Shown: positions 8,977-18,026 of the stretch, one piece after another | Layout of the letters: each line of letters opens with the position of its first letter | Numbering within the stretch: position 1 is the first letter of the stretch | DNA from: JAIQFL01 sp035295745 | GTDB taxonomy: Bacteria; Acidobacteriota; Terriglobia; Bryobacterales; Bryobacteraceae | Reading direction: 5' to 3' | Length of the DNA: 64,000 bases | Assembly (NCBI GenBank): GCA_035295745.1 | Contig: DATGIL010000071.1 | Coordinates: 248,001-312,000, forward strand | The notes under the pieces: model-generated | Seen by the model: only the letters and a program-made list of their open reading frames with translations | Databases searched by the model: none | What the model was told of the DNA's origin: nothing | Program-made: the position numbers and the translations under genes

Positions 8977-9293
8977 TGCCCACAGAGCCGGAACCGCCCC
9001 CCACCGCGGATTACGCGTCCGGCCCCATCCCAGTTCCTCAACCCGAATACCGCTGGTATCACAAGGTTTCGGCGGTCCTGTTCATCACCTTTTGCCTGGA
9101 AGTCGGAATTTTTTTAGTGATGTTTCCCTGGACTCCTTATTGGGACGGCAACTACTTCTCGTTCCTGAAGCCCGCCTGGCACGAGCTGTGGGACAACATG
9201 TATGTGCGCGGCGCTATCAGCGGCCTCGGAGTGGTCAATTTGTACATCTCACTGGTCGAGGTTCTGCGCCTGCGCCGTTTCTCGAAACACTAA
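8973..9293 (+). CDS. Small membrane protein, unknown function
   Basis: The ATG at 8973 overlaps the rnhB stop by 4 bp (ATGA), which decides this start inside a longer open frame. The product is 106 residues: a proline-rich N-terminus of about 30 residues, a first hydrophobic segment (VSAVLFITFCLEVGIFLVMF), a tryptophan/aromatic-rich loop and a second, weaker hydrophobic stretch (GAISGLGVVNLYISLV) before a basic end. It looks like a two-span inner-membrane protein. I do not recognise the family. Translational coupling to rnhB suggests it is expressed with it, but no functional link is evident. Confidence 0.75.
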   Translation: MMPTEPEPPPTADYASGPIPVPQPEYRWYHKVSAVLFITFCLEVGIFLVMFPWTPYWDGNYFSFLKPAWHELWDNMYVRGAISGLGVVNLYISLVEVLRLRRFSKH

Positions 9294-9329
9294 AATTGCG
9301 TTGCGTTAGCATAGAAGCAGGAGTGTGCA

Positions 9330-9932
9330 ATGCGACTGTCAGTTTTCGCTTTTATCATTCCCATCGTCGCGGCTGGCGCTGAAATTCCACCGGGGAGCCA
9401 TGCACTCATGCGCCTGGTCAACTCGGTGAGCACACGGACTGCTCGTGAGGGCGATTACGTTTACCTCCGTACGGCCAGCCCGATCGTAGCGGACGGCCGC
9501 ATTCTGGTTCCCATCGACAGTTACGTGCAGGGCGTTGTTACCAGCTCCAAGCGCAGCGGCAGGGTGACCGGACGCGCCGAATTATCGCTGCGGATCGATA
9601 GCTTGACGCTTCCCAGTGGCAAAGTGATCAAGATCTCGCCACACTTGAGCTCCGTCGACTCCGAAGGCAGCGAGCAAAAGGTGGATAAAGAAAGCGGGAT
9701 TCAGCAGGGCGGAACAAAAGGCGCCGACGCCGAACGAGTCGCCAAGATCTCGGGCGCCGGAGCGGCCATCGGAGGAATCACCGACCGCAGTTGGAGCGGT
9801 GCGGGCATAGGCGCCGGGGCAGGAGGCGCCGTCGGACTGGCCACTGTACTTCTCTCCCGTGGGCGGGAAGTTGAATTGCGGCAGGGGTCGACCATAGACG
9901 TGGTATTCGAGCGCCCGGTGGCGATCGACTAG
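9330..9932 (+). CDS. Exported protein with glycine-rich segment, unknown function
   Basis: A 200-residue protein with an N-terminal signal peptide (MRLSVFAFIIPIVAAGA). The middle (about residues 20-100) is beta-rich, with EGDYVYLRTASPIVADGRIL and IPIDSYVQGVVTSSKRSGR; this recalls the beta-barrel fold of TrbI/VirB10-like proteins and similar envelope proteins. Residues about 140-170 are a glycine zipper (GAGAAIGGITDRSWSGAG), which often inserts into or oligomerises on membranes. It lies 36 bp after the previous gene and 13 bp before the phosphoesterase. No specific function can be assigned. Confidence 0.7.
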   Translation: MRLSVFAFIIPIVAAGAEIPPGSHALMRLVNSVSTRTAREGDYVYLRTASPIVADGRILVPIDSYVQGVVTSSKRSGRVTGRAELSLRIDSLTLPSGKVIKISPHLSSVDSEGSEQKVDKESGIQQGGTKGADAERVAKISGAGAAIGGITDRSWSGAGIGAGAGGAVGLATVLLSRGREVELRQGSTIDVVFERPVAID

Positions 9933-9945
9933 CGGCGTCCTTTCC

Positions 9946-10743
9946 GTGCGTCTCGGCTGGCTTACCGACATCCATCTCAATTTCCTGCGCCCCGGTGAGC
10001 GCGCGGAGTTCTTCACCGCGTTGCAGCGGGAAAAGCTGGATGGCGTGCTGCTTGGCGGCGACATTGGCGAGGCGCGTTCAGTTTGCCACTATCTCTCGGA
10101 GATGGCCGAGGCGTTGAGCGTACCGATCTATTTCGTTCTCGGGAATCACGACTTCTATGGCGGATCGATCGCGGCGGTCCGCAACTCGGTGGCGCAACTC
10201 GCCGCGCAATCGCAGTGGCTTCGTTGGCTGCCGGTTACGGGCGTGGTTCCGCTCACTTCGGGGACGGCGCTGGTGGGTCACGATTCGTGGGCGGACGGCC
10301 GCCTGGGTGATTTCTTTGGGTCGGAAGTGTTGTTGAACGATTACATTCGGATCTCCGACCTGCTCTGCTCCACCAAGGCCGAGCGCTACAGCAAGCTGAA
10401 TGCTTTGGGAGATGAAGCGGCCGACCATCTCGAGCGGGGCGTTCGCGAGGCGATTGATCGATTCCAGAACGTCATCGTGCTCACGCATGTGCCGCCGTTC
10501 CGCGAAGCTTGCTGGCATGAAGGTGGGACCTCGAGCGACGAATTCCTGCCGCATTTCGCCTGTCGTGCCGTGGGGGAGCAGCTTCTCGAGATTATGCGAG
10601 ATCGGCCCGATCGTGCGATGGCGGTGCTCTGTGGACATACCCATAGCCCCGGGTTCGCGCAAATCCTCAATAATCTGGTAGTCCGCACCGGTGGGGCGCA
10701 ATACGGATCTCCGGCACTCCAGCAAATCCTGGAACTGGTCTGA
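9946..10743 (+). CDS. Calcineurin-like metallophosphoesterase
   Basis: A 265-residue cytoplasmic protein starting at a GTG (9946), with the five blocks of the metallophosphoesterase family in order: LTDIHLN (D-x-H), GGDIGEA (GD), GNHDFYG (GNHD), LTHVPP (H) and CGHTHSPG (GHxH). These bind the two metal ions. The substrate could be a phosphomonoester, phosphodiester or nucleotide; nothing in the sequence decides it. It ends the plus-strand group that began with rplS. An ATG is not available close by in frame, so GTG is the best start. Confidence 0.88.
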   Translation: MRLGWLTDIHLNFLRPGERAEFFTALQREKLDGVLLGGDIGEARSVCHYLSEMAEALSVPIYFVLGNHDFYGGSIAAVRNSVAQLAAQSQWLRWLPVTGVVPLTSGTALVGHDSWADGRLGDFFGSEVLLNDYIRISDLLCSTKAERYSKLNALGDEAADHLERGVREAIDRFQNVIVLTHVPPFREACWHEGGTSSDEFLPHFACRAVGEQLLEIMRDRPDRAMAVLCGHTHSPGFAQILNNLVVRTGGAQYGSPALQQILELV

Positions 10744-11132
10744 CCCTTCCCCTAAAGTATTCCCGGATCGCTACCGATAGTTTGACCAACCAGGGAATCG
10801 GCATGCTCAAGCGTAGACCGGAATGGCGATGGACGATCAGGATAACCCGCGAGTTTCTGCAAGGTGATCGGAACCGAGGTTGGCGCAATCGCGGAGATGG
10901 AGTTGGATTTTTGAAACGCCCCCAGGGCGTCAGTCTCTCGATGCCATCGGTGATCGCGGGAGCGCATCGCCGGGTCGGCTGATGGGTTCAGAGATCTGCG
11001 ATTCGTTCACTTTTGCGGATGCATTGGGTCCTTTTCGAATCACTCTGGAGAAGTACCTGGAGAAACCAACCCGCAAGCACTAAGAAGCGGAAACTTGTCC
11101 AAAATCAGAGACCTGACGCAGAATGCCGCAGC
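10744..11132 (+). other. Intergenic stretch upstream of glnA, no gene seen
   Basis: Roughly 390 bp between the phosphoesterase and the glnA promoter. Short open frames occur on both strands but none has a recognisable product, a ribosome-binding site in the right place, or protein-like composition. I looked for a sigma-54 type -24/-12 element and did not find a convincing match. Possible regulatory content upstream of glnA cannot be excluded. Confidence 0.5.
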
Positions 11133-11161
11133 TTGACCGGGGTGGCGAAATGGGCTATTCT
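11133..11161 (+). promoter_or_regulatory. Candidate sigma-70-type promoter of glnA
   Basis: TTGACC at 11133-11138 and TATTCT at 11156-11161 are separated by exactly 17 bp, a good fit to the housekeeping consensus. Transcription would start near 11168, giving a leader of about 48 nt before the ATG at 11216. It lies inside the longer glnA open frame, which supports the shorter glnA start. Confidence 0.55.
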
Positions 11162-11215
11162 GAGGCAACCTGCGACAGCTACGATCCCACTAAATACCCC
11201 CGCTATGGAGGATGG

Positions 11216-12625
11216 ATGAGTCCGCAAGAAGTGTTGGAATTTGCCAAGAAAAACGATGCCAAGCAGCTCGATCTGAGATTCACCGACATTCCGAGTTTGC
11301 AGCACCATGTGTCTTACCCGATCAACGAGCTGGAGCTCGACAGCTTTGAAGAAGGATTCGGAATGGATGGATCGAGTATCCGCGGTTGGGCGGCGATCCA
11401 TGAAAGCGACATGCTCCTGATTCCGGATCCCGGCACGGCATTCATGGATCCCTTCGCCGAGGTTCCCACCTTGGTGATGTATGGGGATGTGAAGGATCCG
11501 ATCACCAAGCAGCGCTATGAACGCGACCCGCGCTGGATCGCGCAGAAGGCTGAGCTGTATCTCAAGAACAGCGGCGTTGCGGATACGTCATATTTCGGCG
11601 CGGAAGCCGAATTCTTCATTTTCGATAACGTCAGCTTCGATCAGAATCAGCATTCGGGATTTTACTTTATCGACGCCGAGGAAGGCCGTTGGAATTCCGG
11701 TCGACGCGAGAATAATCTCGGATACCGTCCGCGCTACAAGGAAGGCTATTTCCCAGTCCCCCCCACCGATCACTATCAGGATCTGCGCAGCGAAATGGTG
11801 CAGACCATGATTCAGTGTGGTCTCAATATCGAGTGCCACCATCATGAAGTCGCCACCGGCGGGCAGTGCGAGATCGATCAGCGCTTCGACACGCTGGTGA
11901 AGTCGGCCGACAACATGATGCTGTACAAATACGTCATCCGGAACGTCGCCAACCAATATGGCAAGACCGTGACGTTCATGCCCAAGCCGATCTTCCAGGA
12001 CAATGGCAGCGGCATGCACTGTCACCAGAGCTTGTGGAAAGATGGCAAGCCTCTGTTCGCGGGCGACTGCTACGCCGGCCTGAGCCAGATGGGGTTGCAC
12101 TACATCGGCGGCCTGCTGAAGCATGCCCGTGCGCTTTCCGCCATCATCGCCCCGACCACCAATAGCTACAAGCGGCTGGTGCCCGGCTACGAAGCTCCGG
12201 TGAACCTGGCTTACTCGCGCCGCAACCGTTCGGCTGCCTGCCGCATTCCGATGTACTCGGCCAGCCCGAAGGCGAAGCGTGTGGAATTCCGGCCGCCGGA
12301 TCCGTCGGCGAATCCGTACCTGGCGTTTGCGGCGATGTTGATGGCCGGTCTTGATGGCGTGCTCAATAAGCTCAATCCGGGCGAGCCGCTCGATAAGGAC
12401 ATTTACGATCTGTCGCCCGAGGAGATGAAGAGCGTACCTTCGATGCCCGGGTCACTCGACGAAGCGTTGAGCTGCCTGGAAGACGATCATGCCTTCCTGA
12501 TGCGCGGCGACGTTTTCACTGAGGAACTCATCGAGACGTTCATCGACTACAAGCGCAAGAACGAAGCGGAAGCGGTGCGGTTGCGGCCGCATCCCTACGA
12601 GTTTGCGCTGTACTACGACATCTAA
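11216..12625 (+). CDS. glnA: Glutamine synthetase type I
   Basis: Makes glutamine from glutamate, ammonia and ATP. The frame is open from 11123, but I choose the ATG at 11216: it gives MSPQEVLEFAKKND, 469 residues (the usual GSI length), GGAGGA lies just upstream, and a good promoter sits inside the longer version. Family motifs include EEGFGMDGSSIRGW, the ATP-site MPKPIFQDNGSGMHCHQS and the glutamate-site KRLVPGYEAPVNLAYSRRN. The tyrosine in DKDIYDLSPEE matches the adenylylated Tyr397 region of enteric GlnA, and glnE lies two genes downstream, so this is an adenylylation-controlled GSI-beta type enzyme (inference). Confidence 0.97.
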   Translation: MSPQEVLEFAKKNDAKQLDLRFTDIPSLQHHVSYPINELELDSFEEGFGMDGSSIRGWAAIHESDMLLIPDPGTAFMDPFAEVPTLVMYGDVKDPITKQRYERDPRWIAQKAELYLKNSGVADTSYFGAEAEFFIFDNVSFDQNQHSGFYFIDAEEGRWNSGRRENNLGYRPRYKEGYFPVPPTDHYQDLRSEMVQTMIQCGLNIECHHHEVATGGQCEIDQRFDTLVKSADNMMLYKYVIRNVANQYGKTVTFMPKPIFQDNGSGMHCHQSLWKDGKPLFAGDCYAGLSQMGLHYIGGLLKHARALSAIIAPTTNSYKRLVPGYEAPVNLAYSRRNRSAACRIPMYSASPKAKRVEFRPPDPSANPYLAFAAMLMAGLDGVLNKLNPGEPLDKDIYDLSPEEMKSVPSMPGSLDEALSCLEDDHAFLMRGDVFTEELIETFIDYKRKNEAEAVRLRPHPYEFALYYDI

Positions 12626-12669
12626 ACCAGGGGTTAGGGGCTGGGGCTTTGGCCTCCGCCCCTTTCGCC

Positions 12670-13164
12670 ATGTCAGGCATAATTCTTCAGGTCAACACCT
12701 CTCCCGGTGGGCTTCCGAAGCGCGCTGTGCCTGAGGCAATGATCCAGTCGTTGGGAATCGACGGCGATCTGCATGCGCACCCCGGAATTCACGGCGGCCC
12801 GCGCAAAGCCATCCTCATCATTTCGTCAGAAGTGGTCGACTCTTTGGTAGCTCGCGGGTATCCCCTCTTTTACGGTGCATTGGGAGAGAATCTCACGACC
12901 CGTGGCCTCGAGATCCGCGATCTCCGCATTGGCGACCAAATCCGTGCCGGCGGAGCGATGCTCGAAATCACCCAGCCCCGGGGACCCTGCTCGCAATTGG
13001 ACATCTACGGGGAAAGCCTCAAATACGAACTCTACGACCGGCTCGTCAAAGAGCGCGATCCGTCCTCTCCACGGTGGGGGATGAGCGGATTCTACGCCAG
13101 CGTAATTTCACCCGGTCCGATAGGTCCTGGGGATATAATTGCAGTCGTGGCCACGTTAGCCTGA
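12670..13164 (+). CDS. MOSC domain protein
   Basis: From the ATG at 12670 the product is 164 residues and starts MSGIILQVNTSPGGLPKRAV, the usual start of this MOSC subgroup; a TTG at 12649 would add seven residues. A MOSC domain spans nearly the whole protein: GGPRKAILIISSEVVDSL, LFYGALGENLTT and the conserved cysteine in ITQPRGPCSQLD. MOSC proteins act with or deliver sulfur to molybdenum-cofactor or other enzymes; the substrate here is unknown. It sits 44 bp after glnA and 3 bp before glnE, so it is probably co-transcribed with them, although no link to nitrogen control is known to me. Confidence 0.85.
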   Translation: MSGIILQVNTSPGGLPKRAVPEAMIQSLGIDGDLHAHPGIHGGPRKAILIISSEVVDSLVARGYPLFYGALGENLTTRGLEIRDLRIGDQIRAGGAMLEITQPRGPCSQLDIYGESLKYELYDRLVKERDPSSPRWGMSGFYASVISPGPIGPGDIIAVVATLA

Positions 13165-13167
13165 CGC

Positions 13168-15987
13168 ATGCAAAGCTCGATCGACGTTTTACGCTTAGGA
13201 GAAGGACTCCCGGAACGCATCGCATCGCGGCTTCAGCTTTTACTTGGCTCCGTACCCGATCCCCGCAGCGCGACTCACTTTGTCGAGCGGCTTCGTCACG
13301 AATCGCCTTCCGGCTTCAATCGCATTTGCAACTCACCCGCCGCTCTGCGGTGCGCAACCAATCTGTTCTCCTACAGCACCTTCCTTTCGGAAGCGGTGAT
13401 CCGGAATCCGGAGCGTCTGCTGCATGTGGCCAATTCGGGCAGCTTCTACCGGGCGCTCACGGTGGAGGAGTACGAGCAGCGGCTATTCGATTTTCTAGGC
13501 GAAAACACCCATGGCGTGCCCTTGGCCGTCGACCTCGCCAGTTTCCGGCGCCAGCAGTTGCTGCGCATCGCGCTGCGTGACGTGCTGGGTGTCGCGACTC
13601 TCTCGGAAGTAACGCAGGAACTCTCCTGCCTGGCCGATGCAATTCTCGACCTGGCGTACCGGCGGACGCGCGAAGAGTTCGTGACCCGTCACGGCGAACC
13701 GCGATTTCCGGATGGCCGGATCTGCGGATTCTCCGTGATCTCGCTGGGCAAATTAGGCGGCGGTGAACTGAACTACAGCTCCGATATCGATCTGATGTTC
13801 GTCTACGGCGGCAACGGAGAGACGGACGGCCCCTTGACCATCAGCAACAAGGAATTCTACAAGAAGGTCGCGAATCAGTATACCCTCCTGCTTTCTTCCT
13901 ACACGGCGGAGGGCCAGTGCTATCGCGTGGACCTCCGCCTCCGGCCGGACGGAACGCTGGGCGAAGTCACGATTTCGGAAGAAGGCGCGCGGACCTACTA
14001 TCGGGAACGCGCTCGCGACTGGGAAAAGCAGATGTTGATCAAGGCGCGCGTCTCAGCGGGAGAGCCCGAGCCCGGCGCCGCCTTGCTCGAATTCGTGGAG
14101 CCGCTCATTTACCAGAGTTCGCTCGATTTTCGAGCACTGGAGGCAGTGTCGGAGACCCGGCAGCGTATCGCCGAAAAGATGGCGGCAAAGCGCGGCGCCG
14201 CCACCGGTCTCGACATCAAATTGATGGCCGGCGGGATTCGCGATATCGAATTCCTGGTGCAGTGTTTGCAGCGTTTGCACGGAGGCCGCGAGCAGTGGAT
14301 CCGGCACGGCGGGACCATGTTGGCGCTATTCCGCCTGCGGGACAAGCAATTGCTTTCCGATGGAGAGTACGCGCGGCTGGCGGCCGCATACCAGTTTCTA
14401 CGCTGCCTGGAGCACCGCCTGCAGATGGACGAGGATCGGCAGGTACACACGCTGCCCGACGATCCCGACAAACTCGCGGTTCTGGCCCGGAAATTGCCTG
14501 CTGAGAGTCCGGGGGCTACGGCCACGGTGGAGAGCCTGCGTCAGAAAGTGGAAGAACACCGCGCCAATGTCACCGAGATTTACGAACGCGTGATCCACGC
14601 GCAGAAGCCGTTATATTACACCGTGCTACCCGAACCCGCAGCGATCCAGGAAGAAGTCGAAACCATTGCGCCGCCCAGCAATCTGACGCGTTTACTCGAC
14701 CAGCGCGCGCCGCAACTCGCCGAGACGCTTGCGACGAGCATTTTGCATCGCGGCAGGGAACGCTTCGAGCACTTTCTGGAGAAGGCCTTCGACGAGCCTG
14801 ATCTGCTGGAGCGTCTGAATTCCGACCCGTTGCTCTCCGCGGCGGCCATCGACATCTTCGAGCACAGTCCCTATTTCGCCGACGATCTGCTGCGCTTTCC
14901 GGAGTTGCTTGACGAACTCGACCAGCCGTTCCAACTCGAAGGTGGTCCCCTCTACGACGGCGCCGCTCTGCGCCGTTTCTATCGCAGGCAGATGCTGCGC
15001 ATCCAGAGCGAGAGCATTCTCCGCGCCCCCGCGATTTTCTCTACGCTGCGCAAGACTTCGGTGTTGGCCGACAGTGTAATCGCCGCGGCGTATAGCATCG
15101 CGCTGCGTGAAGCACCGCCTCCGGCCAGCCAATCTTACATGCCGGTCGACCAGATGATGGTGATCGCACTGGGCCGCCTGGGAATGGGGGAATTCGACCT
15201 CGGGTCGGACGCCGATCTGGTCTTCGTAATTTCCGACGAGGACGCTGCCGAGCACGCGTTCTGGACGGGCGTCGCGGAGCGCATGATTCAGACCATCAGT
15301 TCATACACCGGCGAAGGAGTAATGTTCGCGGTCGACACGCGCCTGCGCCCCAATGGACGGGAGGGCGACCTGGTGCAGGCGGAGGGCACCTACAAGACCT
15401 ACTTCGCGAGCCACGCCGAGGCGTGGGAAGGCATCACCTACATGAAGGCCCGAGCGGTGGCGGGAAACGTGGTTCGCGCGACCGAGTTTCTGCACGGATT
15501 GCAGGACCTGGACTGGCGGCGCTACGGGCAGAGTATGCGGTCGCGCAAGGAACTGGCGGAAATGCGCGCCCGCCTCGAACGCGAGCAAGGACCGCGCAAT
15601 CCACTCAAGGCTGGCGTCGGCGGCTATTACGATATCGATTTCGCATTGATGTATTTGCGGCTCAAGGGCGCGGGCATTTTTTACAAGGTGCTGAACACGC
15701 CCGAGAGAATCGATGTCATCGAGAAGATGGGGCACCTGGATCGCGAGGATGCCGACTTTCTGCGGGAGGCGGCCACCTTCTATCGGGCCTTGGATCACGG
15801 GCAGCGGCTCTCCGGCGGACATTCCGAGGGCAGTCTGCCGACCTCTCAGGCGCAGTTTGAAGTGCTGACGAGTCTGGTAAAGCGCTGGACGCCGGAGCAC
15901 CTGCACCGGGAACGGCTGGATGTGACGCTGCGGGATATTCGACAGCGCACTCGGGAATACTTCAATCGCCTGTTCGGGCGCCCGTGA
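13168..15987 (+). CDS. glnE: Glutamine synthetase adenylyltransferase / adenylyl-removing enzyme
   Basis: A 939-residue bifunctional enzyme that adds and removes AMP on the GlnA tyrosine in response to nitrogen status. Two nucleotidyltransferase domains are visible: the N-terminal one with KLGGGELNYSSDIDLMFVYG (about residues 195-214) and the C-terminal one with LGRLGMGEFDLGSDADLVFV (about residues 670-690). Helical linker regions follow each, as usual. The length matches the family. The gene starts 3 bp after the MOSC gene and ends about 30 bp before the first repeat element of array 1. Confidence 0.96.
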   Translation: MQSSIDVLRLGEGLPERIASRLQLLLGSVPDPRSATHFVERLRHESPSGFNRICNSPAALRCATNLFSYSTFLSEAVIRNPERLLHVANSGSFYRALTVEEYEQRLFDFLGENTHGVPLAVDLASFRRQQLLRIALRDVLGVATLSEVTQELSCLADAILDLAYRRTREEFVTRHGEPRFPDGRICGFSVISLGKLGGGELNYSSDIDLMFVYGGNGETDGPLTISNKEFYKKVANQYTLLLSSYTAEGQCYRVDLRLRPDGTLGEVTISEEGARTYYRERARDWEKQMLIKARVSAGEPEPGAALLEFVEPLIYQSSLDFRALEAVSETRQRIAEKMAAKRGAATGLDIKLMAGGIRDIEFLVQCLQRLHGGREQWIRHGGTMLALFRLRDKQLLSDGEYARLAAAYQFLRCLEHRLQMDEDRQVHTLPDDPDKLAVLARKLPAESPGATATVESLRQKVEEHRANVTEIYERVIHAQKPLYYTVLPEPAAIQEEVETIAPPSNLTRLLDQRAPQLAETLATSILHRGRERFEHFLEKAFDEPDLLERLNSDPLLSAAAIDIFEHSPYFADDLLRFPELLDELDQPFQLEGGPLYDGAALRRFYRRQMLRIQSESILRAPAIFSTLRKTSVLADSVIAAAYSIALREAPPPASQSYMPVDQMMVIALGRLGMGEFDLGSDADLVFVISDEDAAEHAFWTGVAERMIQTISSYTGEGVMFAVDTRLRPNGREGDLVQAEGTYKTYFASHAEAWEGITYMKARAVAGNVVRATEFLHGLQDLDWRRYGQSMRSRKELAEMRARLEREQGPRNPLKAGVGGYYDIDFALMYLRLKGAGIFYKVLNTPERIDVIEKMGHLDREDADFLREAATFYRALDHGQRLSGGHSEGSLPTSQAQFEVLTSLVKRWTPEHLHRERLDVTLRDIRQRTREYFNRLFGRP

Positions 15988-16014
15988 GTCCGGCAGGGAT
16001 CTACTGTCCCGGTC

Positions 16015-16528
16015 GAGCGATCACTTGCTCACGCACCCGTATTTGGGTAGCCTACGAGCCGCGACCGTGAGGGAGCGTTGCCGCTACGCCGCGAAGGCAG
16101 TCAAGATCGCTTGCTGACGCGCGCGGCTCGCAAGCGCACGCATGGGTAGCTGACGAGCCGTGACCGTGAGGGAGCGTTGCCGCCACCCCGCGAAAAGCAG
16201 TCAAGATCGCTTGCTGACGCGCGCGGCTCGCAAGCGCACGCATGGGTAGCTGACGAGCCGCGACCGTGAGGGAGCGTTGCCGCCACGCCGCGAAAAGCGG
16301 TCAAGATCGCTTGCTGACGCGCACGTATCGCGCGCACGCATTTGGGTAGCTGACGAGCCGCGACCGTGAGGGAGCGTTGCCGCTACGCCACTGAAAGCAG
16401 TCAAGATCGCTTGCACGCGCGCGGCTCGCAAGCGCACGCATTTAGGTAGCTGACGAGCCGCGACCGTGAGGGAGCGTTGCCGCCACGCCGCGAAAAGCAG
16501 TCAAGATCGCTTGCACGCGCGCGACTCG
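16015..16528. repeat. Tandem repeat array 1 (five ~100 bp units, inverted-arm type)
   Basis: The core GAGCCGCGACCGTGAGGG (one copy with T for C) begins at 16056, 16155, 16255, 16355 and 16455, a period of 99-100 bp. Each copy is followed about 50 bp later by CGCTTGC...(starts at 16108, 16208, 16308, 16408, 16508), usually continuing TGACGCGCGCGGCTCG. The second element is close to the reverse complement of the first, so every unit can fold into an imperfect hairpin. The array fills the gap between the convergent glnE and GH31-like genes. Open frames within it are translations of the repeat. The same family recurs at 26031-26442 and 36438-36780. Confidence 0.93.
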
Positions 16529-16529
16529 C

Positions 16530-18026
16530 CTAAAAATTCAAATTGACGATGCAGTCTTCGCCCGCCGAGACGCGAACACGCACGTGCAGATTCTTTTGCG
16601 CCGCGTCGTAGAACCACGTGCGATCTCTCATCGCCGATGCCGAAGGCGCTTCCGCATATTTCCGCGCCTCGAATCCCACAGCTAGCGGGCGCTCCACGTG
16701 GTGCACCACCCACTGGAAATCGCGGTTCTTCTTCGCCTCGATTTCGAGCCGCACGATGTCCGCCGCCGGTGCGGCATGCACTTGCGTCCACTCCTCCACG
16801 TCGCTCTCCAGCAGGAAGAACTCCGCTCCCAGACTTGGAAAATAGTGCAGCGCCAAACCGCCCGCTGAATCGAGGGGGACAATCGTGCCGTTGCGCGCAA
16901 AGACCGGCAGCGAGGAGGTCTCGACGTCGATCGATTGGCGGCCGTTAACCACGGAGTTGGTTTCGAGATTCGTCCAAACGCCGCGCGGCAGATAGATGGA
17001 TCGCTTGCCGCCCGGTTGGAGGATCGGCGCGATCAGCATCTCATCGCCGAGCATGAATTCATCGGTGTGCCGGTTGCATTCCGGGTCGTCCGGAAACTGG
17101 AACGGCAGTGGATGCCAGATGGGAAAGCCCCGATCGCGCGCTTCCACCGCATAGATCGCGAAGAAGCTGTCGAGTTGTTTGCGAAATCCGCTCAGGTCCA
17201 GCGCGCCGGGTGAGACGTCGTCCACAAGCGAGCCCAATTGGCGCGCGCGAGCGATCAACTCCGGAGGCATTCCCTCGTAAGGCCGGAGCGAAAAAGAGGG
17301 CACAGTCATCGCGGACATCCCGCCCGTCAGGATGCGCGACAGCATTGCCTTGAGTGAATCCCAGGAGCCAAAGCGGTCAGTTGCCGCGGGCCAACTGCGC
17401 GACACGACCGCGGCGTCCTTGTGCTCCTCGAAAACCTGCTTGACCGCTGGTCCGAAGTGAAAGAAGTAATCGACCGCCGGGGCGCGGATCTGGTAGCGGT
17501 CATTCGAGCGAAAATCGAATTGATAGACGCCCGCGGACGGATGGTATTCGCCGTAGCCTGAGGTCGCTACGAGGAATGGCACTTCGGCCTGCACAGACTT
17601 CCCGCGCACGTCAAAGACCGGGTCGACGCGCGGGCCGAGGCCGTAGTAGCGCACATCCGGCGGTGCCTGGCGCTCCCAAATTACGCCGCCCCCGGACACG
17701 CGCGGTTCGGAAAGGTCGGCCATCAGCGGAGTGCCGTCGCTACGACGTGTTTCCACCAACACTCCCTTTTTGCGGACCGATACTTCGAGGGCGCTTGAGT
17801 GGATCTTCACGGAGCCGGGCGTGTCCTCGACGCGTACGGAGACAGGTGCGCGCTTCTCCCACTGGACCTGGGGAAGCGGGCCCTCCATCGAGCGGCGAAA
17901 GCGGAACGTACGCGGGGTGATCCAGACAACTTCCGCGGCGCCGTGGTCGAGTTGGAACTCGATGTGATCGCCGTGCGCGGCGAACGAGAGCAGTGTCGCG
18001 ACGGCCGCCAGCGCCGGTTGCGGCAT
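16530..18026 (-). CDS. GH31-like protein lacking the nucleophile part of the barrel
   Basis: A 498-residue exported protein (signal peptide MPQPALAAVATLLSFAAHG). Residues about 20-200 match the N-terminal mutarotase-like domain of GH31 alpha-glucosidases/xylosidases (YYGLGPRVDPVFDVRG, GVYQFDF, VDYFFHFGPAVKQVFEEH), and residues about 310-400 match the end of the barrel and the C-terminal beta domain (FMLGDEMLIAPIL, YLPRGVWTN, SLPVFARNGTIVPL). GH31 enzymes are usually 650-900 residues. Here the segment that should hold the nucleophile (W-x-D-x-N-E) is absent; a TDRFGSWDSL stretch may match the acid/base region. It is probably catalytically dead or altered. TAA of the M24 gene is immediately followed by its ATG. 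Confidence 0.72.
   Translation of the reverse strand: MPQPALAAVATLLSFAAHGDHIEFQLDHGAAEVVWITPRTFRFRRSMEGPLPQVQWEKRAPVSVRVEDTPGSVKIHSSALEVSVRKKGVLVETRRSDGTPLMADLSEPRVSGGGVIWERQAPPDVRYYGLGPRVDPVFDVRGKSVQAEVPFLVATSGYGEYHPSAGVYQFDFRSNDRYQIRAPAVDYFFHFGPAVKQVFEEHKDAAVVSRSWPAATDRFGSWDSLKAMLSRILTGGMSAMTVPSFSLRPYEGMPPELIARARQLGSLVDDVSPGALDLSGFRKQLDSFFAIYAVEARDRGFPIWHPLPFQFPDDPECNRHTDEFMLGDEMLIAPILQPGGKRSIYLPRGVWTNLETNSVVNGRQSIDVETSSLPVFARNGTIVPLDSAGGLALHYFPSLGAEFFLLESDVEEWTQVHAAPAADIVRLEIEAKKNRDFQWVVHHVERPLAVGFEARKYAEAPSASAMRDRTWFYDAAQKNLHVRVRVSAGEDCIVNLNF

Noticed and set aside
11123..11215. Longer glnA start
   Set aside because: A TTGACC-17-TATTCT promoter lies within it, the length would exceed the family norm, and the ATG at 11216 has GGAGGA just before it.
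16052..16437. Overlapping short minus-strand frames inside array 1
   Set aside because: Their translations repeat the same peptide with the DNA period and simply reflect the repeat array.
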